Source of the DNA: Lachancea kluyveri NRRL Y-12651
Lineage: Eukaryota > Ascomycota > Saccharomycetes > Saccharomycetales > Saccharomycetaceae
Length of the DNA: 64,000 nucleotides
Reading direction: 5' to 3'
Assembly: GCA_000149225.2 (NCBI GenBank)
Contig: CM000691.1
Coordinates: 372,001 to 436,000, forward strand
Under the pieces are notes generated by a model. The model did not search any database, was not told the origin of the DNA, and saw only the letters and a program-made list of their open reading frames with translations. A program made the position numbers and the translations under genes. Positions within the stretch are counted from its first letter, which is position 1; the number at the start of each line of letters is the position of its first letter. Below, one piece after another: positions 49,524 to 59,938 of the stretch.

Positions 49524-50873
49524 TCATTGCGGTACTAAGCTCCTCAGCCTTGTAAATATGTCATTCAAAATAACCTTAGAGCCCGGGTCTACCAGGTCTC
49601 TGTATAACTGAGCTTCGTTTTTGTCAATCACGTCAATAACAGATTGCAATTGTGATAATGCAGTGTGCTCAAAAATATTTGCAGAGTTATCATCCCTAGG
49701 ACTGGAGTTTGTCACAGTAACATCTACTGCTAGAGTTTGGTTTTGTGGGAACTTTGTTTGCATCGTTTGCATCAAGCTTTGGACCATGGTGGACAGATCT
49801 AAAGATGTTTCCTCTAAGGGCAACTGTATCACACGGAAGCCCTCGTCATGAAGAAATCTTTCTAAGATAGGCTGGAACTGCAAAAACAACGGTTTGTGAA
49901 AGATTTGTTTGCCCCACGGTAACGTCAGAAATTTATGCTTATCGACAACGGTATCGCATTCTAGAAGATCCAAATGATAAGTATCATCAAAACCTTCGAA
50001 AAGCACCAAGGAGCACTTGAGTTCGCATTGCTTATAGATAGAAATCAATACTTTACTCAACTCTCTTACTCTTTCTTCCTTTGTCATCAGCTCGTCGTTT
50101 AAGATCACGACTTGAGCTGGGGTGCTTATCTCCATGTTTAGATCAGGGCTAGCTTTAAAACAGTTAAAAACACTGGACAGGCTTGAGTTGTCCAGTGTCG
50201 TCCTTACAATAAAATAAAATGGCTCCTTTTGTTGTTTCACTTTTTTTTGCAACAATGGAACAAAGCACTCCCATAAGTAATCATAATTATTTTTGAATGA
50301 CTTGAAATTGCCTAGTGTAATATTATTATCTCCACTTAAACAACCGTAAATAACAGCGTTCTCGTGCCTTTTAATGAAGTTGTGAATCCATTTCTTGCCT
50401 AACGAAACAGTTCCAATGTTGGCAGAAATTACATCTTTGATTTGGGTTAGGTTTGGAATATTACCGTAACTTCGAGAGAGTAGATTTAGTTTAGTTAGGA
50501 ATTGAGACTCCAACTGAGGTGTTAGTTTCATCTGCTGTATATGAGCTCTATTAATGTTTACGGTTTTATTTTTCAGACGATCATATAATGTCGATTTAGG
50601 CACTTGGAAATAGAGCGCGATTTGTCTTAACGAGTGTTTTTGTTTTCTAATACCATTGCCTTCATCGTGTGAATTAGCCAATACATTTTCTTGCTGTTTA
50701 ATGAATTGAAGAGCTAGCTGAATGCGTTCCTCTTTGTTGGTCGGTAGAAGCTCTTTAGCGGTTTGTCCCGGGAGGGCGTGAAGTTCCATCGGCATGGTAG
50801 TCGGAGAAATAGCAACATCAGAATCTGCAGGATTGTTGTTAGCGATGCTTAGGACCTTTTGTGCAGTTTCCAT
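49524..50873 (-). CDS. Domesticated pogo/CENP-B-type DNA-binding protein
   Basis: 449 residues. An N-terminal Psq-like helix-turn-helix (LRQIALYFQVPKSTLYDRL, about residues 80-98) is followed by a CENP-B-type helix-turn-helix (QFLTKLNLLSRSYGNIP to WIHNFIKRH, about residues 124-170). The remaining 270 residues sit where pogo transposases have a DDE domain, but I cannot see the catalytic DDE/D triad. The frame is intact with ordinary codon use, so it looks like a host gene, comparable in architecture to S. cerevisiae Pdc2, which has the same origin. No terminal inverted repeats are seen. It may be a transcription factor; target unknown. S. cerevisiae has nothing at this position. Confidence 0.75.
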   Translation of the reverse strand: METAQKVLSIANNNPADSDVAISPTTMPMELHALPGQTAKELLPTNKEERIQLALQFIKQQENVLANSHDEGNGIRKQKHSLRQIALYFQVPKSTLYDRLKNKTVNINRAHIQQMKLTPQLESQFLTKLNLLSRSYGNIPNLTQIKDVISANIGTVSLGKKWIHNFIKRHENAVIYGCLSGDNNITLGNFKSFKNNYDYLWECFVPLLQKKVKQQKEPFYFIVRTTLDNSSLSSVFNCFKASPDLNMEISTPAQVVILNDELMTKEERVRELSKVLISIYKQCELKCSLVLFEGFDDTYHLDLLECDTVVDKHKFLTLPWGKQIFHKPLFLQFQPILERFLHDEGFRVIQLPLEETSLDLSTMVQSLMQTMQTKFPQNQTLAVDVTVTNSSPRDDNSANIFEHTALSQLQSVIDVIDKNEAQLYRDLVDPGSKVILNDIFTRLRSLVPQ

Positions 50874-51840
50874 GTTTTAAAATGACTGCAGTATATGGAT
50901 ATTGGAATGCAGCAGAATATTGGTTCTTCACTAGGGAAGGCGAAACGGGAGAGGTTATTTGTTGACTTTCTAGAACGCAGAGCTATAATGGTCGTACGGC
51001 ATGCCCAGGGGATCGACCGACCAGCAGAAAGCGAGAAATACAAGCAACCCACACGAAGCAATAAACTTCTAAACGGCGAGAGTGGCAACATAATACAGGG
51101 GCTTCCAATTATTTGTTTCAAAGTATGTTTTATCAGTAGTCTCAAAGCTGCTATTTAGCATGCTGTGCTGCTTTTCGATTATACAAAAGTACCTTTCATC
51201 ATTTTCAGTAAACTATATAAAAAATTCTTATCCATCCACCAACTCTGCGGATATTCATTCTTTCTTGAGTAGAAAGATTTTACTAGAGGATGCACTTGGG
51301 AGGTATTGGTACTAGCATGGTAACTGGGAGGCTACTTCAGTAAATATATATATATATATACTTATGTACGAGTATTACATATACATGCATGATGGTACAG
51401 CCGTAGAGAAGCTGGCTCAATGGTCAGAATGCTTAGACCCTTTCGACATGTCCAAAATAGATATATTCGAAAGATAGTGTAAACAGTTATGTTTGGGATG
51501 CATTCGAGTTGCATTTTAATCATTAAGATCCTTCGCAAGACGACATTTTTATCCAAAGATGATCCCTGGAGAATAAATAAAAAGAAAATAATAAGGGGAA
51601 ATGCATATTTCAACTGTTAAAGTTACAACTAAAATCTAAGTTTAAGCCTGACTTTGTGTTTTTTCTCTGCTAAGTGCTGGACATTGGATTTCCATGGATG
51701 AAAGTGGTGTACGTAAAAATTAATGAACGTTTGGTTTTCTTGTAAAAACTTAAAATTTCGGGGTTCACGAAACCGTCATAGATTTAGTTTTAATGAAGTC
51801 TAAATATTTATCGAAATTTAGAGGCACATATTTATTTTGT
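50874..51840. other. Interval between the CENP-B-type gene and the isomaltase pseudogene
   Basis: 970 bp, AT-rich, with an AT repeat at about 51345-51360. The 87-codon frame at 50895-51158 starts 21 bp from the divergent gene and has no features; not called. Confidence 0.6.
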
Positions 51841-53599
51841 TTATTCAACGCAATACAACCTACCTTCATAAGGCTGTAAAATACGTGAGTCAGCTTCAAA
51901 GCCTTTATAGTTTCCGAAAAAAGGAGTGTAGCTGGCTTCCTTGACAGGTGTAGTAAATTCAACTTTAGCTTCGCTAAAGTTCAGAGCAGCAAACAAAGTA
52001 TTGTTTTTAGACTTTTTGTTGAACATGAATAATCGTTCGTTGTCCAAATCGTGAAATTCAAAATCGTAGCCATAGACCAATATTTCCTTATGTTCCTTTC
52101 TGACCTGTAGTGCCTTCCTCCAAAAGTGAAGGACAGAGTTTAAATCCTTCAACTCTTTAGTGGCATTGATGCCGTCCTTAAATGATTCGTTCAACCCAAA
52201 CCATGGCTTATCGCTGTCGGTGAAGCCAGCAAAAGGTTCTTTATTCGACCATGGAAAAGGGTTCCTGGGCATGTTCTCTGAAGACAAGAGCGATACCTTC
52301 GTAGAATCTTCTGACTTCTTCAGAGTTTTCTCCAACCTTTTCTTTGATCATTTTATAGTTACCCAAACAGTCAATGTCTTCATATCAATCTATGGTCCAG
52401 CCCTTAAAATTGATTTGGCCCAATTCCTGGCCCTGATAGGCGTATAGTGTACCGGTTAAGGATATTTCGAGTAAGAATAAAAGTTTACCGGAAATAACAC
52501 GCCACTCTGGAGAATCATTACCAAAGCGGGAGATACTGCGGGGTTGATCGTGGTTTTCAAGGTAGACAGTAGACCAGCAGTCAGTTCCATTAATGAATCT
52601 GAGACTATCATAAACCGCCAGTTTAAGATCCTTCAAATTGAAGAATGAAAGATCGTACTTGATACTTCCCATACCCAAACACACGTGCTCAAAGTTGAAC
52701 AACATGTTGATTTCTCCCCGAGCTGCACTTGTATAATCCTTGAAGACAGAGTCTTGAGCGAACCCAACCTCACCAACCGTCATAATCTCTCTACCATCAC
52801 CAAATTGTTCCAAGATGTACTTGTGCATTTCCTTATGGTATTCGTGAATACGTGGGCCATTCAAGAAATGCTTACTGCCATCTTGGTATGGCAGGTTGGG
52901 TTCAGTAATTGGTGCGTCTGACAATCCTTCAACCTTTGAGTACATGCTACCAACGTCAATTCTGAATCCATCTACACCATTTTGCAGCCAAAACCCGACT
53001 GCAGACTTATAGATAGCTTTGCGTGTGTTCTCGTTTTCCCAGTTCAAGTCTTGCTGACCCGAAGCAAACAATCTCAGATAGAATTCTTCAGCATGATGAT
53101 CAAATTCCCAAGCTGATCCACCAAAGAAGGATCTCCAGTTGTTTGGAGGGATTGACTCGCCGTCTGCGGTGTAACCCTTTGGCTTTCTCCAGATGAAACA
53201 ATCACGCTTTGGACTGTTCTTTGATGACCTACTTTCCTTAAACCACCTGTGTTCAGAAGAACAGTGGTTGATAACCAAGTCCACAATGGCCTTGATACCA
53301 AGTCTGTGAGCCTCTTTGATAATATGGAAACAACCCTCGTTGGTGCCGTAGCGAGGCCAAATCTTTTCGTAGTCGGAGATGTCATAGCCCATGTCCTGCT
53401 GGGGAGAGTCAAAGAAGGGACACATCCAGATGGCATCGATGCCCGACTGTTTGAGGTATTCTAGTTTGGAAGTAATACCGAGCAAATCCCCCCCAGCCGT
53501 CATTGTCAGAATCTTTAAACTAGCTGGATAGATTCGGTAAATAGCAGCTTCTTTCCACCATTTAGGTACAGTTTCTGGATGAGAGTCAGTGATAGTCAT
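51841..53599 (-). pseudogene. Isomaltase/oligo-1,6-glucosidase pseudogene (IMA type)
   Basis: A GH13 alpha-glucosidase of about 585 codons, collinear with S. cerevisiae Ima1. The first 404 codons contain all three catalytic residues: the Asp of [12 protein letters not shown], the Glu of TVGEVGF and the Asp of [10 protein letters not shown]. The DVGS sequence (Val after the nucleophile Asp) marks the isomaltase rather than maltase type. The frame is broken twice: an in-frame TGA at 52385-52387 where the family has Lys before YED, and about 40 codons later a one-base frameshift in a C run (about 52270), after which the family sequence continues in another frame to 51841. Truncation removes the C-terminal beta domain, so it is probably inactive. 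Sequencing error cannot be excluded. Confidence 0.88.
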
Positions 53600-54680
53600 C
53601 TATGCGTTTACCGAGGATATAAGAAAAGAGACTTAGAAAGAAAGAAAGACTCGACACACTCAAGTAGATAGTTTTACAAGAATCTGTCACATCTTAAGTG
53701 AAACATTATAAACTTTTATACTTTTTAAACCAAAGATACACTTCTAAAAAAACGGACACGTAGGTACTAGTTGACTAACACGTTCATCAATGTACCTATC
53801 TGTTTACTCATTCTCACCACCACGGTATTCGTGAGTTTCGTTGGAAACAGGTAACAACGAAAGCAGACATCCCCTTGTTTGAAACAGTTGATAGTTCACA
53901 TGAAGCTTCGGCCAACTTCTTACAATGGAGAGCCGGAATATCCTCGGTTATATGTGATTTGATCATGAATACCGATCATTATCAAATTCAAGCGCCGAGG
54001 CTATCTCCACGTGACTTCCACCCCCACAACTTTTTCCCACATATGTGGAGATCCTCCCCTGTTCTCCGTGCTACCGCCACTTCTCTCACAGCCTGCCACC
54101 GGTCCTTTTATACGGAAGCGGACAGCTGGCCAATGTTCTTTTTCATAGCCGCCCCCAAAAAAATATATATATATATATATTCAAAGCGGGGTGTCAGTAT
54201 AAGCTCCGGTCACCCTGCCTCTGTGGATAGATGGCTACCGAACTTGCTTTGGATCCCTGTAGCACCGTTTAATGCCTGCCAGTAATTCATAGTCTTCTTG
54301 CACCTGTCAACTTCGGCTGCAGGAATGGGTACAATGGGTACGCAGGCTTTGATTTTAAATAGTTTTGGATTATAAGTGTAGATGTCCTGGTTCTTCTTGT
54401 GTAGCTGATGTGCTGTTGCATTCCTGTTCTTGGTAAGCCGAAAAGGATAGCAATGAGGTTTGCTATACACGGAGTCGCAGCTATAAGAAAAGAAAAAAAA
54501 TATATATATATATAAAAAAAAGACAAAGAAAAGCCATATTTATAACACGTAGAGCATTTCCATTGAAAACAATCAAATCATCTACACTTTGCAACAAACC
54601 CTTTTTTTCATACTCTCGGTTTTTTGTTGTAAAGCATAAGCATAGCTCATCGCATTGTAACACAACACTCAAACGCATAA
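53600..54680. promoter_or_regulatory. Divergent promoter of the alpha-glucoside pair
   Basis: 1.08 kb between the isomaltase pseudogene and the permease gene, the arrangement of yeast MAL loci. Spaced CGG triplets occur (CGG-N8-CGG at about 53935), and C-rich blocks (TCCCCTG near 54054, CCCCCACAAC near 54023) could serve Mig1-type repression. AT repeats at about 54164-54180 and 54498-54512 precede the permease gene. Confidence 0.45.
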
Positions 54681-56531
54681 ATGAGAATTAGGTCCTCTTC
54701 CTCCGAAAAGCATCCAGCTCTAATCAAGAGTCCTGCCGTCACCTCTTCAGTTACCGAATTGGGACCAAGTCCTATTATGACAGATGCTACCAAGAAACAG
54801 GATTCCGAGCACATCGAGTTCTCAGGGTCTAGTGTTCATACGGACGACTATTCAAGCGTTGAAAATGACGTTATTGCCAAGTTCTTGGGCATGTCCGAAG
54901 ATGCTCAGCAGTCGGACATGCAGGATAAAGAGATGTCTCTTTTGCAAGGTATCAAGCAGTATCCGATGGCCGCTTTTTGGTCCATTGTCTTGTCGTCTGC
55001 ATTGATTATGGAAGGTTATGACACAGCATTGCTGCCTTCGTTGTACGCATTGCCTGCTTTTGCCAAAAAATTCGGCGCCTTAAACCCTGACACTGGCGTA
55101 TACGAGGTCTCCGCGGGATGGCAAACTGGGTTGAGCATGTGTACGTATGTTGGAGAGATATTCGGGTTGCAACTAGCCGGTATTGCGGCTGATAAAGTTG
55201 GGTATCGTTGGACTTTAATCTGTTCCCTTTGTGCAGTTTTCTCATTTATCTTCATTTTATTTTTCGCCCAATCTTGTACGGTTTTAGCTGTTGGTGAAAT
55301 CTTGTGCGGTATCCCCTGGGGCTGCTTCCAAACGTTGACAGTTTCGTACGCCACCGAGGTGTGTCCCTTGGTCTTGAGATACTATTTGACCACGTATGTG
55401 AACGTTTGCTGGGTTCTCGGTCAAATCATGGCTGCCGGCATCCTAAAGAACTCGCAAGAAAACCTGGCAGACAGTGATTGGGCTTACAAGCTACCATTCG
55501 CACTGCAATGGATATGGCCATTGCCTATTGCGGCAGGCATTTACTTTGCACCCGAGTCTCCATGGTGGCTGGTTAAGAAGAATAGAATGAAAGAAGCCGA
55601 AAGAAGCGTTAGAAGGTTGATTAGCGGCCTGGAGCCTGCTAAAAAGGATTTCTTGGTGGACGCTATGATTAAGAAAATGAAATTGACCACGGAAAAGGAA
55701 GATATGGTGACCAGAGACGTTTCCTATTGGGATTGTTTCAAGGGTGTTGACGGTAGAAGAACTAGGATCACTTCGCTGACCTGGGTTACGCAAAACGCAT
55801 GTGGTGTTGCATTGATGGGGTACTCAACCTATTTCTATGAAAAAGCTGGACTAAGCACTTCTTTTGCGTTCAGCTTCACCATCATTCAATATTGTTTGGG
55901 ACTCATAGGTACTTTTACCTCCTGGTTCATCTCAAAGAAACATGGGCGGTTTACAATATTTACCACGGGTCTTTGCATACAGACTTTCCTGTTAATCGTT
56001 ATCGGCGGTTTAGGCTTTTCTGATTCTCCGGCTGCAAGTTGGACCATCGGATCTTTGTTGCTGGTGTTTGTCCTTGTATACGACATTGGCGTCGGCCCTG
56101 TCACATACTGCATCGTTCCAGAAATACCATCGACCAAGTTGAGAACAAAGACCGTCATCGTGGCCCGTAACTTCTACAACATCATGGGCATTATAAATGC
56201 TATTTGGACCCCATACATGTTGAATTCTAACGAATGGAATTGGGGCGCCAAGACCGGTTTGTTCTGGGGTGGTATTTCGCTGGTGATGTTAATCTGGGCC
56301 ATTTATGACTTACCAGAAACTAAAGGTAGAACGTTTGGTGAAATCGATGAATTGTTTGCTGAACATGTTCCAGCAAGAAGTTTTGTCTCTACTCAAGTTG
56401 ATCCATACGACAGCTCAAAATTGATGAACGAAATGGATGAAGAACAGATCAAGAGTTTGATCAAAAATGATGAACAACGTAGGAGGAAGGACGTCCTACA
56501 CTTGGATCCTATTTTAGAGGATTTTGATTGA
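54681..56531 (+). CDS. Maltose-type alpha-glucoside:proton symporter
   Basis: 616 residues, major facilitator superfamily, 12 membrane segments. Close to S. cerevisiae Mal31/Mal61 (614) and Agt1: LIMEGYDTALLPSLYALPAF, IPWGCFQTLTVSYATEVCP, LRYYLTTYVNVCW, YKLPFALQWIWPLPIA, FAPESPWWLVKK, and the sugar-porter tail DLPETKGRTFGEIDELF. The acidic N-terminus (about 100 residues) is cytosolic and lysine-containing. Substrate among maltose, maltotriose, isomaltose and others cannot be told. An internal ATG at 54778 is a possible later start. It is intact although the neighbouring hydrolase gene is broken. Confidence 0.93.
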   Translation: MRIRSSSSEKHPALIKSPAVTSSVTELGPSPIMTDATKKQDSEHIEFSGSSVHTDDYSSVENDVIAKFLGMSEDAQQSDMQDKEMSLLQGIKQYPMAAFWSIVLSSALIMEGYDTALLPSLYALPAFAKKFGALNPDTGVYEVSAGWQTGLSMCTYVGEIFGLQLAGIAADKVGYRWTLICSLCAVFSFIFILFFAQSCTVLAVGEILCGIPWGCFQTLTVSYATEVCPLVLRYYLTTYVNVCWVLGQIMAAGILKNSQENLADSDWAYKLPFALQWIWPLPIAAGIYFAPESPWWLVKKNRMKEAERSVRRLISGLEPAKKDFLVDAMIKKMKLTTEKEDMVTRDVSYWDCFKGVDGRRTRITSLTWVTQNACGVALMGYSTYFYEKAGLSTSFAFSFTIIQYCLGLIGTFTSWFISKKHGRFTIFTTGLCIQTFLLIVIGGLGFSDSPAASWTIGSLLLVFVLVYDIGVGPVTYCIVPEIPSTKLRTKTVIVARNFYNIMGIINAIWTPYMLNSNEWNWGAKTGLFWGGISLVMLIWAIYDLPETKGRTFGEIDELFAEHVPARSFVSTQVDPYDSSKLMNEMDEEQIKSLIKNDEQRRRKDVLHLDPILEDFD

Positions 56532-57134
56532 AAATCGGCCAGCAGTCACATTGTCGGACCGTTGAGATGGGAAATCTTTTTTCTTCTTTTTTTTCTCCCT
56601 CATTTGATGGTGCTGGCGCGTGGTTGATGTTCCCCTGTACACAGCTCTCTGCCAAAGTTCTTGGATCCCGGGACGTTCTCGAACTCTTCAGAATTATTAC
56701 TTTCTGAGCGGGTCCAAATATCGTGGATTGAACATGAACACATTAACAGCCAAGCAATCTTGCTTGTTCTGTGTATTATTAAGACTTTAGACTTATACTC
56801 TCCTCCTTCTGTACTACTTGAACATTGTTAACGACTTTTTTTTTTTAATTATGAGAAGTGTAGAGAACAGATTACCCGTAGTCTTGTTAATATACCTATG
56901 TGTTCGATGGCCAGTCTACAGATCCAACGACACACGGAGCATGAAAAATAGAAATCCCTTGGAGCTTTTTGTAGCGCCTTGAATTTTGGAGAAACCACTT
57001 GTGATGATTTCGTCTCTTCCTTACATTGGTGTTTCTAAAATAATACCACTGAAAAAGAAAAAAAAACAAAATAAAATAAAAGTGGTTTTATTGTGAGAGC
57101 CAGAAACGCAACATCTTCATATAATCACAGACGC

Positions 57135-57649
57135 TTAATACCATTCCCAACAGTCGATGGAGTATCGGCTTATCAGCCCATCGAATAAGTAACTTAAACT
57201 AAACCAGGTAATAAAGACATTAATACCTATTTTGATCGCATATGGAATAGCAGTCAGTATTACCCATTCCTCCAAACCCACATGTTTGAAATTAAAAGCT
57301 GCAAAGGAAAAAGAAAAGGTAAAAGATCCGTCAATATGCCGAAGTTTGGATAGATTTACCAGGTGCTCATTTGAACACAAATACGGCACTGATATTCAGT
57401 TGTTTCGGAACACTTGATGAATAAAAAATCAATTCACATTACTGGAGAGGGAGGAGACACAAGCGTTTGCAAAAAATTTTGTTTAAAATTCGCTCGATAC
57501 GTGGACGCGTCCGATGCTTTAGTACAGAAGTAGTTGGCAGCCAGGCCTATAATAATGGGACTACCTTTTTCAACAAGAAGTGTGCATGAAAAAAAGAAAA
57601 CGAAAATGAATGAAGTGGCTGAGACTACGATACATACCTTGAAACATAA
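57135..57649 (-). CDS. Candidate small spliced membrane protein
   Basis: Exon 1 would be 57640-57649 (ATGTTTCAAG) followed directly by GTATGT; exon 2 is 57135-57298 after a pyrimidine tract and TTTGCAG. The join is in frame and gives 57 residues starting MFQAFNFKHVGLEEW, with one hydrophobic helix (VILTAIPYAIKIGINVFITW). A tiny first exon is typical of yeast intron genes. Against it: no TACTAAC branch point lies near the acceptor (nearest look-alike TACTAAA about 220 nt upstream), and I know no homologue. Confidence 0.3.
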
Positions 57650-57874
57650 CGACATCATCTCTTTTTCATACATACGGTACGATGACTTACGACAATAGTA
57701 GGTAAAAGATTTGCAAATTTACTCTTTGAAAACAATCGAGCTTCTCATTGGCACAAAGGTCTGAACAATTAAGCTACTCTTTCTTTATCGCCACTTACAA
57801 CACCGAGATTTTCGAACGGTCCAGAATTATGAGAGTACGATTCTCTCATTTACGATGAAACTCAAGGATTCGAC

Positions 57875-58003
57875 ATGTCTGCACCCCCCCTACTTGAAGT
57901 TAAAGTTACGGACAAGGCAACAATCCCTCTTCGCGAAACCGTTCTGAGCAGAAAAGAAAAGAGCTTGCTTGAGAAACGTAGGCGCAATTTTGATTTAGGC
58001 TAA
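57875..58003 (+). CDS. Short open frame, possible small protein
   Basis: 42 codons starting MSAPPLLEVKV and ending LLEKRRRNFDLG. The charged, helix-like second half looks protein-like, but a frame of this length arises easily by chance and no relative is recognised. Confidence 0.15.
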   Translation: MSAPPLLEVKVTDKATIPLRETVLSRKEKSLLEKRRRNFDLG

Positions 58004-59232
58004 AAATTGAGAATGTGTGCTGAAATAAGAACACTGCAACGAAGTAATGAATGGAAAAAGAAACAGAATTGAAATACATGAATGCTTGCTTGAAACAGCA
58101 AGACTAGAATGCAGCTAGCGTAGAGATCCCTCTGCATTTGCCTGAAGAGCTTTCGAACGGCGCATACATGAAAGGAGACAAAAATGCATTGTTGTGGGCA
58201 AAACTGACTGGACGCATGCAGTAGATAAAGAAGGATTTTCTCCATTTCCGATAGATAACGTATTAAATATTTCAAAACCAGATCTAAATTCTTGCTATCA
58301 TTAAATGACAGCAATTAAGTTGATGACAACATGACTTAGCAAAGTTCAGGTCACCTTCAAAGTGGATAATGCCGACTTAACCGTTGGTATGCATGAAAAT
58401 CACTCTTGATTCTAAGCTGCATATGCTAGCGTGCTTATTGAATCCAATGCCACCCTTTGTACTGTCCAACAAATCCCCGATTAAGCATGCGGGATTACGA
58501 GCCAGTAATTCTTTATAGTGTACACGTAGGCCCAAAGAAGACGTAATGAATGAATGGATGAAACGTGAACTCGAATCAGATTTATTTACACTAGATGCAC
58601 ACGGGTGACGGAACCTAATATGTGACTCAACTTTAGGAAAAATTACGTGCTTGATTAGAATATCGTCCACATGGATCTTCTCCCCCACTGTAAGTCCAAT
58701 TGTGCATTTTCCTCTTATTTCGGGACAGAAGATTTTCCCGCCAATAAGAGCAAACTAATTTGGAAAATCAACCGGAAGCAGTAAGAAATACAAACTGCAG
58801 GCACATAAAATCCTTGCTTTCCTACTGACGTTTCGATTACACAGACTGTAAGTTGTTCTATATTTGTAGCAAAAAATTTCTCTTCTTCATCGAAACAATC
58901 TCGAACTTGAGCACAAAATTAAAAACCGTTAGCGATGCAACGGCTGCTAGAAAAGAAATACGCAGTGTCGAATGCCACTGGCCGTAGAGGCAACCGAATC
59001 GGTGTCTGACGTTTCATTGTTTTTGGAGCTCAGGAATTTCTTTCTGGACAGTGTGACCGTTGCTTGCGTTTTCCTATTGCGAAAACTTGTAAACCCTGAA
59101 TAACGTTGGAAGAATGCTTCCCGGAAAAGCACGTTTCCTCATAGAGACAACCGATGTGACAATCGCTTGACAGTCGTTTCTGTCTATCCGTTTCTTTGCT
59201 CAGAACTTCGGGGAGAATGATCGAAACGTCTG

Positions 59233-59266
59233 AAACGCGCTGTGTGAAAATCCACACAGCGCGTTT
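59233..59266. repeat. Perfect inverted repeat (14-bp stem, 6-nt loop)
   Basis: AAACGCGCTGTGTG, then AAAATC, then its exact complement. It stands alone in the gene-poor region about 670 bp beyond the NDE1 stop codon. It could be a structured RNA, a protein-binding palindrome or a terminator-like element. Confidence 0.9.
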
Positions 59267-59938
59267 TAACAAGGAAATATGTTGATCCTATATTGAATTT
59301 TGCTCACTAAGGTTAGAGATGAGAGAATTCTGCTGTCGTAACTATTATGATTCTTCACAACCAAAGTCAGTCGTAGAAACTGGTGACGACAATATTTCTC
59401 GTAAGATACGTTTGGAAATTACATACTGGAAACCTTTTTTTCTTTCTATTGTTAAGCACGTCATGCCACATACAGGTACTCTTTAAGCAATGCCTATCTC
59501 TGTCACAGAAACCTGATTTGCAATACCAAGACGTCTTCTGACGAAAATGTACCGTTGTATAACGGCTTCACACTACATACACGTTTCGAACTTTTTAATC
59601 ATTGTATACTTTTCCGACTCTTAAAAACCTGTAACAAAACAGGAATTTTCCAAAAAAAAAAAGAAAAAAAAAGAAATGCAATGCACGAGGATCGACACTC
59701 CAAAACTTACGAAAGCACACGTACCGTTTCCAACTAGAAGCTATCCTGCACGTTTGCCTATCAACAGATTATGGGAAATAAAATGAAGCGAAATAACAAT
59801 AATAATAAAAAAAATAAAAAAAAAAAGAATTTATGGCTTAGTTTCCGTATAACTATTAAAAGACAATATTATTTTGAGAATAAGCAGATGAAAAACATCC
59901 TATATAAAACAAGCAGGGAAGAGGGAGGACAAATCTCT

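Larger units (their letters stand above)
56532..59938. other. Gene-poor region between the permease gene and NDE1
   Basis: 3.4 kb with no gene I can assign. It contains a candidate small spliced gene (57135-57649), a 42-codon frame at 57875-58003 with a basic C-terminus, and a perfect hairpin at 59233-59266. It could hold a decayed member of the MAL insert, such as a regulator, but no zinc-cluster motif is visible. Confidence 0.6.

Noticed and set aside
50895-51158. 87-codon plus-strand frame
   Set aside because: Starts 21 bp from the divergent CENP-B-type gene start, leaving no promoter space; no features.
58377-58688. 103-codon minus-strand frame in the gene-poor region
   Set aside because: Begins at GTG with no early ATG and matches no family I know.
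49298-59938. Search for the small 4F5-like gene that follows SUB2 in S. cerevisiae (YDL085C-A)
   Set aside because: No frame with its basic, Lys/Gln-rich sequence was found between SUB2 and NDE1; it may have moved or be missed.
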